Below are positions 43,583 through 54,729 of a DNA stretch of 64,000 bases, piece by piece. Source of the stretch: Synchiropus splendidus (Eukaryota > Chordata > Actinopteri > Syngnathiformes > Callionymidae); contig NC_071343.1 in assembly GCF_027744825.2 (NCBI RefSeq), positions 13,622,866 to 13,686,865 on the forward strand. Direction: 5' to 3'. The notes under the pieces are model-generated. The model searched no databases. It was not told the origin of the DNA and saw nothing but the letters and a program-made list of their open reading frames with translations. Both the position numbers and the translations under genes were made by a program. How positions within the stretch are numbered: position 1 is the first letter of the stretch; every line of letters starts with the position of its first letter.

Positions 43583-46500
43583 ATGGCTCAGCCGGTGAGT
43601 TGCATTCTTTTCATTTGCTTTTCCTCCTACTGTGATTTTTTTCTCTCTCCTTCAGTTACTAAATGACCAGAGGAGCATCCTTCTTATTCCAAATAAGGCT
43701 GAAAGGGATTCACAAACTTCACTCATAGCTGCATGTTTCAACTTCATCAACTCCATAATCGGATCTGGAATTATAGGTATGCATTAATGTTTGAGGCGCG
43801 GAGGTGCACTTGTTTTCTGAAGACATTTTTGAGACTTGTGACTTGTTGTCTTTGTCACGCTATTCTGACCAACAAACCGAGTGCTAAATGGTTTGAGCAG
43901 AAACTTGCCAGCAGCTCAAATGGTGCTAAACCTTTTTGTATCATATGACTGGTGAAGCTTGACCCTGGGTCAACTCCATAAACTCCTTGAGCCTCAAAAA
44001 TGAGTCACTGCTGTCTCATTCTGATCACACATACATACGCTGTTGAAAAAATGGCGGTGTTGAGACGCTTTCATCAAGCATTCACAAGAATCTGAACGCT
44101 AAACTTAAAATATACATTTGTATGATCATATAGCATATGATGATGCTAATGGTAATGATTGTGGAAGCAAAAAATAGCCTAAGAATTAAGGATGTGTAGA
44201 GACCACAGCATGGATCGGAAATAAGGAAGTGGGTGCACTGTAATGGAAGAGAAACAGAAGAAAAAAGATCATAGCTAGATGGGCAAGGGAGTGAAATAGG
44301 AATGACAGAGATAAAGGAGAAATTATACCAGAAAAGAAGGTTGTATGAGTGAATGGAAAGATGAATGGAGGAGGCAGTAAAGGGGAAGGGGAGAAGTTGA
44401 AAGGCGAGAGCGAAGCTGGAGGATAAATAAATAAACTGAAAAGCATGGATTATGATGATAAGACGTTGGTTGGCATGGAAGTAGAAAGGTCGGAAAACTA
44501 CATAAGAATGAATCAAAAGGATATCTGAAAGGGAAGACGGATTTGGAACAAACATAAATAGAAAGAGAATCGAGGAAAGAGAAGCAAAGTAGAGCTAAGT
44601 TCAGCTCAGTATCAATTCAATTTAGTCAGTAGAATTACAAAAAAACAGTGGTAATCACTTGGGGCAAGGTCTGGAGAGTAGGGTGGATATGTTTATTTGA
44701 GGGTTGGTGAGACAGTTTCCTAATTTTCAGAGGCCTCTAGCTGGTGCTCTTGGTTGGAAGTCATGTGAGAATTCATGGAATTAGGTGATAACATTTACAA
44801 CAGACAGTGCCATCTGGTGGCTTCTGAAAAGCAAGACACTGCTTCATTCACCTCATCGACCCTTCAATACTGCATCATGAAACCTCATCCACCCATCACT
44901 GCTTCCATCACAACTCGGCTGTACTGTTAGGGTACAGTATGTTTCTTCCACAAAGAGCAGTCCCTAAACAATTGCAGCCACTATGATGATCTTACATGGA
45001 TTCAGTAGCTAAGGCATTGATGAACATCAGGTGCATTGCCCTGATTCTGAAGGGAAAATAATGTGCGAGATTCAAAACTTTTTGATCACCTAACTCGTAT
45101 GGTGTACAGATGTTTAAAACAAGACAGTTGTGTATAAAGAAAAACTAGCTTCTTGGATGAACTCACCTTGCATTCTTTAAGCAACATCACATCTGAACCA
45201 GCTCCTTTCGTTTCTGGCTGCATGCCAAATGTGCACATGTAGATTTTATTTGAGGAGAAATACCTGACCGAAATGATGAGGCGTCAAAGCAGCTGTTGAG
45301 CACGGACAAAAGAGGGGAGCGGACACGTCAACTCTGCTTTGCAGGATCATAAAGAATAAGTATAGAACCATTTTGTGTTTGATACTGGCCACCAGTTCCA
45401 GCCCAGACCCACATAGCCCAGGTGTATCCCACATGGGCTTTGCCAGTTCCAGCCCACGTCCTGTCTAAAATATATAGACGTAAACAACAGAGACCAGAGA
45501 ATGGAGATGCAGAGAGAGGATAAATAAATGGCCTTTGTAAAACAATGATTCTGATCAGTGAAGACCTTCAGATGTTAAGTAAAGACATGGTTGATGGAAA
45601 GCTAAATTGAAAGAGTGTGAGAAAGTTGTTCCAGTTTGCCATTGTTAGTTGACTCCTCTGCAGGGTTACCGTATGCTCTGAACCAGGCTGGATTCCCTTT
45701 TGGACTCCTGCTGCTCATCCTGGTGGCCTTCATCACAGGTAAAGGAGACACAGCCAAAGACATTCTTGACTTGGTGAAACCTCAAGGATAATGTTCCTCT
45801 GGTGGCAGACTACTCCATCATTTTGCTGATCAAAGGAGGGAACCTCTCAGGGACCAACACCTACCAGTCTCTGGTGCAGACCTCTTTCGGATTTCCTGGC
45901 TTCATCATCGTTTCTGTGCTGCAGTTTCTGTATCCTTTCATCGGTGTGTTACTTGAGTTTTTATCTGACCGGATTATAAGTGTAACATCTTTTATTCTAC
46001 CTTCTCAGCGATGATCAGCTACAGCATCACGACGGGAGACACGCTAACTAAAGTGTTCCAGAGACTATCAGGAGGTATTTGGTCTCTGTTGTCGTGCTAG
46101 ACAGGCGGTTTAAGTAACTTTTCGTTCACACAGTCGATCCAGACCACATCCTCGCCAATCGTTACTTTGTGATCCTGCTGTCAACTGTGCTGTTCACGCT
46201 TCCGCTGTCCCTCTATCGGAATGTCCAAAGGCTCGGGAAGGTAATTATCCTGTTATTACACCAGGGTTGTTCTACGGATGTTTGTTGATGATTCCCTCTT
46301 TTCACCAGGTCTCTTTTCTCTCAATGGTGCTCACTCTCTTCACTGTCATCGCCGTCATTATCAGAGCAGCTTCGCTCGGACCTCAAATGTATGTTCCTAT
46401 TGCCACTTTCTTGTCCTGACAGTCGAATCTAAACACTGCTCTCTAGCGCGCCGTCAGAGGACGCATGGACATTCGCCAAGTGGAACGCAGTGCAAGCCGT

Positions 46501-48355
46501 TGGTGTGATGTCTTTCGGTGAGACCTTTAGTGACCTTAAAAAAAAAGATTATATAGTCCATATAGTCCATAGTATAGTCCTCTAAATTGGGTTGCCCTTA
46601 TAACTATAGCACTGGTTTGAATCGTTCCATTGTTCTGCCTTTTTTTTCTTTTTTGGTTTTCATGTCAACTGAATATCCTCAGTGACCTGCAGGCTTATTT
46701 GTGGTTGTTTACGTTTAATTTATTGTATGCTATTGCCCCAAGCCATTGCACACAGTCTCTCGTGAGCTTTTCTGAAACCACTGACTTCTTGTTTTCCTTC
46801 TTGACAATCCAAATCATTGAATGAGCTTCTTTGACTTGTCCAGACCCCCTGCTCGAAATCACATAAGGAATCATTTGTGTAGTTTCATAGTTTGTAGTCT
46901 GTATCCCCTGTCCGTCCTCTGTTCACTGCTTTCTTGTTTTTTTTTTTCATCTGATGGTGCTCTTTAACCTCACAATGCATGTTCCCTTCCTTAATTTCTA
47001 CATTATATTATAGCTTATAGTCAAATTAATGAAGTAAAACATATAAGGCCATGAAGCTCTGTTCTTTTCAACATTAATGCACTTTGGTGGCAAGTTTAAA
47101 AAATGATTTGAAATAAATAAATAGAATAAAAATGAAATCCTGAACACTGACATCTAGCGGTAAAACAATGGGTTCCACTCAGTGATCTATGCTTAAGATT
47201 CAAATAAAACATTCTGCTAGCTTTTGCGGCTTGTCGTAGAAGAACAGTTTATTCCCACCTAAAAACACCAAATAGGTTTCTTGAAAGCCTTCACTGGTGA
47301 CAGTTATATTCCAGTTAACTCCCGCTTCTCTGCTTTCCATCTCACAACTCGATCTGCTTGAAGTAATAATGAGGCCCACCGCAGTGTTGGAGTCAATGCG
47401 AGCACTTTGTCATGTGACGTCTTGTATTGCAGCCTTCATATGTCACCACAACAGCTTCCTGATCTACGGCTCACTGGCGCAGCCCACGCTGGCTAACTGG
47501 CAGCGGGTCACTCATATTTCTGTGGGCTCAGCGCTGGTCATCAGTGCTGCCTTCGCTGTTGCAGGCTACATGACCTTCACCGGGTACACGCAAGGTAGCA
47601 ACCACGCTAGCATTAGTTACAGTTGAATCAGAATTCTGGTCCCTGACGGACACCTCATGCTTTTAGGGGACATCTTTGAAAACTACTGTCGCGACGATAA
47701 CCTGGCTACTTTTGGACGACTGTGCTTCGGCCTCAGCATTATAACCACATTTCCTCTTGAGTGCTTTGTGACACGAGAGGTACTGCAGTATCTATTCTTG
47801 TTAAAAAAAACTTTCCTAAATAGAACTAGCTCTCAGTGTATTAGTTTCTTATTGTATGAGATGAAAATAAGTAAGTAAAATTTGTCTCCGTGCAGGTTGT
47901 TTCAAATGCACTTGGGCAGCGGGAACTTTCAAATGTACAGCACATGGCTGTCACAACATTCATCATTGTGGCCTGCACGGCGATGTCTTTGGCATTTGAC
48001 TGCCTGGGAGTCGTCCTGGAGTTGAACGTGAGCCATTGTTCACATTTACATTCAGCACTGTTCTGTTTTCCGCAGATGCTTCAGTCAGATTAATTGTGTT
48101 TCTCCAACCTTGCAGGGTGTGTTGAGTGCTACCCCTCTCATCTTCATCCTTCCAGCTGCCTGCTTCATCAAACTCAATGGCGGGCGGTTGTTTCAGAAGG
48201 CAAATGTCATGCCCATCATGTTGATTGTACTTGGCGTTTTTGTCATGATCACAGGGTTGACCATGGCTGGCCTGAACACCCAGGACTGTTCTCACGGCGT
48301 TGAGATGTTTTACTGTGCTGATGCCAATGTCTCTGCCACCTTAGGTCCTGTATGA
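43583..48355 (+). CDS. slc38a11: Putative sodium-coupled neutral amino acid transporter 11
   Basis: Member of the SLC38 family (AAAP superfamily) of membrane amino-acid transporters, predicted to have 11 transmembrane helices. Its substrate is not established. Coding exons are 43583-43594, 43656-43776, 45664-45738, 45809-45943, 46009-46074, 46134-46240, 46309-46388, 46447-46517, 47433-47594, 47667-47779, 47896-48027 and 48116-48355. All are GT-AG and phase-consistent, summing to 1314 nt (437 residues plus TGA). Landmarks: FNFINSIIGSGIIGLPYAL (TM1, the family's unwound-helix motif), FGFPGFIIVSVLQFLYPFI, TLPLSLYRNVQRLGK, SFAFICHHNSFLIYGSL, NYCRDDNLATFGR, LECFVTREVV, DCLGVVLELNGVLSATPLIF and GLNTQDCSHGVEMFYC. 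The start MAQP lies in a 12-nt coding exon with a strong GTGAGT donor. Human SLC38A11 is about 406 residues with a similar N-terminus length. It is divergent from the channel gene and about 7 kb away. Confidence 0.95.
44690..44900. mobile_element. Short TIR element, AGTGATGGGTAGATGAGG family (copy C)
   Basis: Right end CATGAAACCTCATCCACCCATCACT is the best-kept terminus of the family. The interior CAGAGGCCTCTAGCTGGTG and CAGTGCCATCTGGTGG match copies A and B. The left end is degraded. In the slc38a11 intron 43777-45663. Confidence 0.6.
45390..45470. repeat. Short tandem-like CCAGTTCCAGCCCA repeat
   Basis: GCCACCAGTTCCAGCCCAGA and, 60 bp on, TTTGCCAGTTCCAGCCCACG, separated by a CCCACATAGCCC / CCCACATGGGC pair. 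This is a degenerate repeat of about 30-bp units, in the same slc38a11 intron. Confidence 0.4.
46518..47432. other. slc38a11 intron, 915 bp, nothing recognised
   Basis: No repeat termini or extra exon seen. Pyrimidine-rich stretches on the plus strand near 46630-46800. Confidence 0.5.
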
Positions 48356-48959
48356 CATATGTCATCTGCTACCTCTTCTTGTCCTACTGTACATTGATCG
48401 ATCATTTACTGTATCCATGAACTTCATTGACCGCCAACAATTTTGTCTCCTCTTCATCCGTGCCGAACTCTGCTTCCAATATTTGTTTCCAGTCACACTG
48501 TAGGTCGAACTACACTCCTATCAAACTTCCTGTTAACTATACTGCTGTTTGCTACTCATCTGTCACAGATCGACCGTGACAGTCGTCTCCACCTGATCAA
48601 CCCTGCCTGCACTCTCTTCATCACCTCCTGTGATCAATGTGCTTTATTTTGAATAACTGACAGAAACGTTTTCATGCTCTTATTAAGGGATCACGTCTCT
48701 CAAATTCTCAAATATGCATCAAGTAGCATTCTAAATGAATGTTTCAAATGTAATAGCATAAAGATTTAATGCGGACTTTTGAGTGGAAATACTGCAAACA
48801 TATTAAATAACTGCACTGAGTTGAGATTAAGAGCAGACTAGAGGGAGTAGCCTTCCCAGTAAGGTACTCATTTTCCTCAAAGCCTTGGTGGCTTGGAAAA
48901 CTAACTGAGAGAACTGCTGCACACAGTTGAATCTCTGTTAGTTACCAATTTCACTTATA
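48356..48959. other. slc38a11 3' flank, probable 3' UTR
   Basis: No canonical AATAAA lies close to the stop. An ATTAAA variant is near 48802. No exon recognised. Confidence 0.4.
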
Positions 48960-49664
48960 CAGTGGTACCTCGGTTTTCGAACGTCTCGAAATGTCGAGAT
49001 TTTTTTGCTTCGGATTTCAAACGAAAATCCAGGCATGGAACACCCCTCGAAAAAACATAACATGCACGGACCGATCAGCTGACCCATCCACCCACATGCT
49101 TTGTTATTGTGTATAACACAGCCTCTGTATGCAGACGTGTCCCATTAGCTACATTTACTGACTGTTTTTTCTTCATATTGAGGTGTAAAACCTTTCCTGT
49201 CTCCACACTGGACCGTGGTAGAGTGTCACAGGGGAGGTGCTCGCTCTCCACACCTCCGAGGCTGGAGCGCACACTCCAGGGTTTGATGTCCTGTTGTGGG
49301 CTGGAGCTGGGACAGGGATGAGGCGAGTCTGGGACAGAGCGTGACTTGGTTTATGACTTTGTCACAGCCAAACTGCACAGAAGCGCACATTCAGAGCTGG
49401 ACACGCACCGGGCACCTCTTCACTTCTGGAGAGACGTCACTCACTCTGCAACCCCTCCCACATGCAGCGGCCACACACATAGAGGAACAGCGCACCTGCA
49501 GCAGACACTCTACATTCACTCCTACAAAAGCCTATTTTAAGTCTTGGAACGCATTATTTCATTTTCCATTCATTGTAGTGGGAAAAAACCATTCAGATTT
49601 CGAACAAATCGCTTCTCGAATGGCCGTGTGGAATGGATCGTGGTCGAGAACCGAGGTACCACTG
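48960..49664. mobile_element. TA-flanked DNA transposon with TIRs CAGTGGTACCTCGGTT
   Basis: The left end reads CAGTGGTACCTCGGTTTTCG. The right end, on the opposite strand, reads CAGTGGTACCTCGGTTCTCG. The element is flanked by TA on both sides (48958-48959 and 49665-49666). TA duplication and CAGT-starting TIRs point to the Tc1/mariner-pogo group. At 705 bp with no transposase frame, it is non-autonomous. Confidence 0.8.
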
Positions 49665-49679
49665 TATATGATATACAAC

Positions 49680-49870
49680 AACACTAGACTTAAACTTAGA
49701 CTTAGACTACACTTTATTGATCCCTTTGGGATGACTCCCTCCAGGAAATTTACATTTCCAACAGCAATAGAGGCAAGAAAGGGCATGCAGTCAGGAAGAA
49801 CATCACACAGAAAAAATAAACAAAAAATAAATAAATAAATAAATAAAATTAACTAGATTAAAATAGGTTA
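49680..49870 (-). mobile_element. LINE 3' end fragment with (AAAT)n stretch
   Basis: CTTAGACTTAGACTACAC leads into a TTTATTGATCCCTTTGGGA stretch, then a CTCCAGGAAATTTACA segment, a common teleost retroposon end, followed by AAATAAATAAATAAAT. It lies directly beside the TA-flanked transposon. Confidence 0.5.
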
Positions 49871-50519
49871 TTGCACATTGAACAACTAATATCACATAAG
49901 GAATCAAAACAAAAAAGGAAAGTATAATATTGACCAAGATAAACTGAGCAAAGGTAGTTAAGAGATGAAGGTTATTATTTGTATATAACTGTTTAATAAT
50001 CTATTTTGTTGCTACTTAAAAATGCAGGCGAGATGTAAGTATTCCATTACTGATATTTCGGAAACCACAAAATAACATTGAACTCTTAAACTGTTATGTT
50101 TAACTGTTAATATTTTAACAAACTGGGCCGTAGGGGATTTTTTTTCTGTTCAATTACGTGCTGGACAAAACAAAAAAAACAACAACAATTTATTTTAATA
50201 TATGACACACTTCTGGGAATGTATATTTTGTTCAAATGTCAGGCTCTTACTAATCATACTGTAATTCTGAATTTCTTTTGGTGTGAGTGAGTGTCTGCCT
50301 ACAGTTGCCGTAAAGGATTAAAAATGAATGAAACTGCATTATAACGCTGATGCATTGGGGTAAAAATAATTCCGGAATAGTTACCACGATACCTGAACAG
50401 GCCACTTGGTGTCACTGTAAACAAACCAAACAAGGACAGGCTTTTATTAAAAGGAAGAAGAAAACAAAGCGAAGTTTACTATACTGTCGCCCTGCAATAA
50501 AAGGGATAAAACCGTCTGT

Positions 50520-50860
50520 CTTTGAAGCCTGCGTTGTTGGGAGAATTTAAATACATTCCGAGGGTCGTATACAATGATGAATTGACGTTGGAGAAGCGTG
50601 ACGACAGGAGCAGAGCGGCGAGAAAGAGTGACGCCCCACTGTTCCAGCTCGATGTTGCTATGCCGCGGACTCGGATGTATGTGTGGTGTGAAGTTGTCAG
50701 GTCGCTCACTCCGCCCGGAGCTAAATGGATGTGAAATGTCACTCTGCTTAGCCAAATAAGTCGAACACAAGACGAGCGGTTTGCTTCAAAATGCGCAGAA
50801 CCGCCAACTTCAGCCGTCGTTTAAGGAACCCGAGTGATTCTGTCACTCCGCTTTGAAGAC
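50520..50860. promoter_or_regulatory. CpG-rich promoter-like block
   Basis: Dense CpGs (GAAGCGTGACGACAGG, then AGAGCGGCGAGAAAGAG, then ATGCCGCGGACTCGG, then TCACTCCGCCCGGAG) stand out from the CpG-poor surroundings. It immediately precedes two ATG-plus-donor segments on the plus strand. Confidence 0.5.
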
Positions 50861-50862
50861 AA

Positions 50863-50895
50863 ATGGACCTGGACTTCAGAAAGCCGAATCTCATG
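50863..50895 (+). CDS. Candidate first coding exon or uORF exon (MDLDFRKPNLM)
   Basis: An ATG in good context (ACAAATGG) opens 11 codons ending at ATG|GTGAGT, a strong donor, just after the CpG-rich block. No partner exon could be identified, so this is only a candidate. It may instead be 5' UTR of the transcript starting the next candidate exon. Confidence 0.25.
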
Positions 50896-51121
50896 GTGAG
50901 TTCTCATGTGTTCACACGCGTCTTGGCTAAAACGAAGGGAACTCCAGACTTGAGTGACCTCATGCGTGGGTTTCGCCCACATTCAGGATTTGCCATTTTG
51001 TCGGCATTTGAGAGAAGCAGCTGCAGCAGCAGGTTGAAGTTCCTCGACTATGAAAATGAAATGTATGTCTTGTTTGTGTTTGACTAGTGTGGGGGATTTC
51101 GCTAACCCGAGGAGTCCAGTC

Positions 51122-51168
51122 ATGGATGATCATGGATCTCAGCCTCATCCTCGCAGCTCTGGTGTGAG
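51122..51168 (+). CDS. Candidate first coding exon, possibly cobll1
   Basis: ATGG-context start encoding MDDHGSQPHPRSSGVR (15 full codons plus two bases), ending GAG|GTACGT, a strong donor. In human 2q24 COBLL1 lies downstream of SLC38A11 in the same orientation. Its protein begins with a short, Pro/Arg-containing MD... segment before a basic KPKAKAP stretch, encoded by the next exon. Position, strand and composition fit. No second exon was found in the window, so assignment is an inference from synteny. Confidence 0.3.
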
Positions 51169-52234
51169 GTACGTGTTGACATCATTGACTTTAAAACTGA
51201 CCTCAGAACACTAACCCCATGCTCTCCTCAGACGTCTCTATACTTTGGCTTGTGACTGAGTTTGAGTCATTGATTCGTTTTATACTCCTCTTTCCTGATG
51301 CAAGAGAAACACAACACCCTGAGAAAATATGCATAACTGCTTTCAAGTAGCATTCCATCTAGTGACAATGTCTCCGCACAGTTGTTGCACACATCACAAC
51401 CTTTGAACCCCCCCCCCCATTTCCTGCTCCTCCAGTTTTCTTTAGGAATCGCCTTGACCATATGTTGAGGTCATGGGAAGTATTTTTCAGGCAAAACATT
51501 CAGCCTCCTCCTCTGTGTCACTGATGAGGACCTTCCTTGCAATGCTTCTGATTTGTCGTGGTGCACCGTCAGAGAAAATCAACATAGAAACTCAGCGAGA
51601 CTGTGACTTGATGGAATTTCCCATCAGATGATGTCAACAGCTCGTATTCCAGCGGTTGGAATCATTAAAATAGAGTTTCCACAGATTTTTTTTTTTTTTT
51701 TTTACAGTTCCAATTCCCACATTTGACATTCATAGGAGCTGTGTAGAGCTTAAAGGGATGAATGAGATTTTTTATTCTACAAGAAGTTTAATACCAATAT
51801 AGATGACTTCCAATGTCACATCTCATAACATCACTATATACCTTTTTTAATTTCCAACTTTATTTTATCTTTTTTAAATATCTTTAAATGTTGATTCTCA
51901 ATGGGGTGAAGGTCTGGACTCTGGTGGCCAATCCATGTGTGAAAATGATCTCATGCTCCCTGAACCAGTTTTTCACAATTTAAGCTTGATGAATCCTGGC
52001 ATTATCATCTTGAAATATGCCTGTGCCATCAGGGAAGAAAAAAATCCATTGATGGAATAACCTGGTCATTCAGTATATTCAGGTAGTCAGCTGACCTCAT
52101 TCTTGGAGCACATAATGTTGCTGAACCTAGACCTGACCAACTGCGGCAACCACAGATCCAGGATCCAGGTGGCGACTTTTTTATTGGCCAGGCAGTGTAT
52201 GAGTTTATATTAGCAAAGTGGCAGCCTGCATCCA

Positions 52235-52470
52235 TTGTTTGTGAAGGTTGCATGTTCTCTGTTGACTTCTCTGGGTTTCCTTTGAGCTCTTTGGTTTCAC
52301 TCCCACAGTCCAGAAACATACAGATGTTGACTGGTGATTTAGAATTGTCCACATGTCTAATTGTGCCCTGCGACCGATCCTGGGTGTCCCCACATCTTGC
52401 TCTACGTGGCTAGCATAAGCTTCAATCACCTGAGATTGTGTCAAGGGGAGAAGCGGAAGAATGAATTATA
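52235..52470 (+). mobile_element. L2-like LINE/SINE 3' region
   Basis: GAAGGTTGCATGTTCTCTGT, then a TCACTCCCACAGTCCAGAAAC run, then GGTGATTTAGAATTGTCCAC, then a TGCGACCGATCCTGGGTGTCC segment, then AGAAGCGGAAGAATGAAT. This is the ordered landmark series of the widespread teleost L2-type 3' end. Confidence 0.7.
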
Positions 52471-54678
52471 TATTTACACTTAATGCATGTTGTGCCCCTG
52501 TTGCTTGAGCATAAGGACACAGAAGATGCATTTCAAAACATTCTAGCACCTTTAAAAAGATTTCCTGAGGAAACAACTTAATTTTTAATATGTACAGTAC
52601 TTTGAAAGAAAAATGAATGTGATTATATTAAAAATACACATCCCCATTTAAATAAACAAAATGTGTTAAATGTTACATAACACGGTGTAATCAGGGTGTG
52701 AAGATATTATGTTAATGTTGCAAAGAAGAAACTCAAAGTTTACAGAAAAGCTTGCATGTCAAGGAGCTAATGTCAACATCTGACTGAAGGCAGGGAATGA
52801 AAAGCCATGCAGCAGACAAGGGAGGCTAATGTTAGCCTGCTGGGGAAAGACACTGTCCAGACACAGGATCCGACTGACCTCTATTATTCCCACTCTGGCG
52901 CAAGAACATGTCAGTGTCCTTCATTTTGTGACTGTGCAATTGGATAGTCCTTGTATTGAAAATGTGGTTATTTATCTGTATCGTTGAACTAACTATATCA
53001 CACATTATGTAATAAAATCATACATATTTATCGTACATTGAAGAGCAACACAAGAGGAATGTCGCACCGAAATTACCCCACCATATTCCCCAATGTTGAA
53101 AGAATATCCACCCAGTATCTGCACTTTGTTTTACACATCAATGCACACCACTTTTGTTAGCCGACCTCACATCACTGTGAAAAATGTGTCTGCATTTTCA
53201 AAACAATCCCTCTGCCACATGACAATCGGCAAAATTATGTAATCTGGCCACCCGCCCCAAATACAGTGAGCAGTGGAGTTACGGCTTTGACTTTTATTTG
53301 GAAAGAAAACCCCACCGTCTTCCATAAACAGTTGGAGTGTGAGGTGAAGCACGTGTTCTTCCTCTTACTTGTGGCTTCTTGTATTTTTGGGCCAATGAGC
53401 TGCTGCTTCTGAAAAACGCTGGCCTTTTCAAGTGCAGTCATATGTTAGAGCCGCATGTGATCCCTGGATGACTGTGCCTCTTGTTCTCCAGTCTGTATAT
53501 TGACTAATGCAGTGTTTCTCTGAAGACGACTCCGGGACGGTTGTTATATCAACACTTGATGTGTTGGCTCTGCGGTGAAACAACGAAAACAGTTTGACTT
53601 ATTGAAGACTTGAGATTATTTTCACTCTGGAAAAGTGCACCACTTGGAACCGGCCACGTTAATTGGACACACCTAAAACCATGAGCTCACATGGCTGGCG
53701 TACCTCAGGGCAGAATGTGGAATGAGTTAAGGAATGGTGAATTTCCACAGCTGTTTCCCGACAAGTCGGCAGTCCAAGGGCACAGATGCTCACGAGTGCA
53801 AGCTTGAAGTTGGTGGAAAGAGTTCTGATGAGACAGAGATAGCAGAGACAACTTTAAATACACAATTGTCTCTTTTCTGATGGTTTCTTAGAAAAGGAGG
53901 AACTCAGCTCTATATCAACATACATGATGCCATTAATGGCTCGGTGGTGTTTCGGGAGTGTATATAGACGCTGTCATGTTTCATCTATGGGATGAGCTCT
54001 GGCGATCCAGGCGAAGGAGAAGAAAAGGTTGCCTTTGTCGCCGACGCAGTGACTGCAAATTCCACATTCTCCTCTCATCAGACACATAAATGCATCACTT
54101 AACATATCATTTCATTACATTTCAGCTGTAGAGTAAATATTACCATTACATTTGCCACCATTAGTTACACACGCAGTCGTTGTTAATGTATTTTACTGGA
54201 CTTTAGTGAAGCTCTGGTCTTGTGCATGACAGTCAGAGGCCACCTACTCTCTAGATGTGTAATATTCAGAATGCCAGACAATCAATGGGGCCCTTGTGTG
54301 CCGCTAATGAGAGCTTTCACTTATCTGCTGTAGCCGTCCAATCGCTTACACTCTTTATCTGAGTTTGTCTGACCTTCATTATCTGTGTTGTTGAAGAATG
54401 CAAGCAGTTGTTTGCCTCTGTGGGTTCTAAGTTTTGACTGTTGAGATGTCTGTGGACTCATGAGGACCATCTGTACAGTCTTATTACTTGATACTTGATG
54501 CATAAAAAATACTTTTTTAAATTATTTACTAGAGAACCACAAGTCAATTCAGTACATGTCTGTTTGCACACAAGTATCTTATGAGTTGAAATATTTACAT
54601 TAGATATAAAAGTGCATTAGCCCCGCCCATCGAAATCTCTGTTTCCCGGGAGTTGAATCCTTGTTCTCCCAGTATTGA

Positions 54679-54679
<1 letters not shown>

Positions 54680-54726
<47 letters not shown>
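54680..54726. repeat. (AT)n microsatellite
   Basis: 47 bp of uninterrupted AT dinucleotide. Confidence 0.95.

Positions 54727-54729
<3 letters not shown>

Noticed and set aside
49296..49838. 180-codon plus-strand open frame as a possible transposase
   Set aside because: It runs out of the TA-flanked element into a retroposon tail and shows no catalytic motif or helix-turn-helix.
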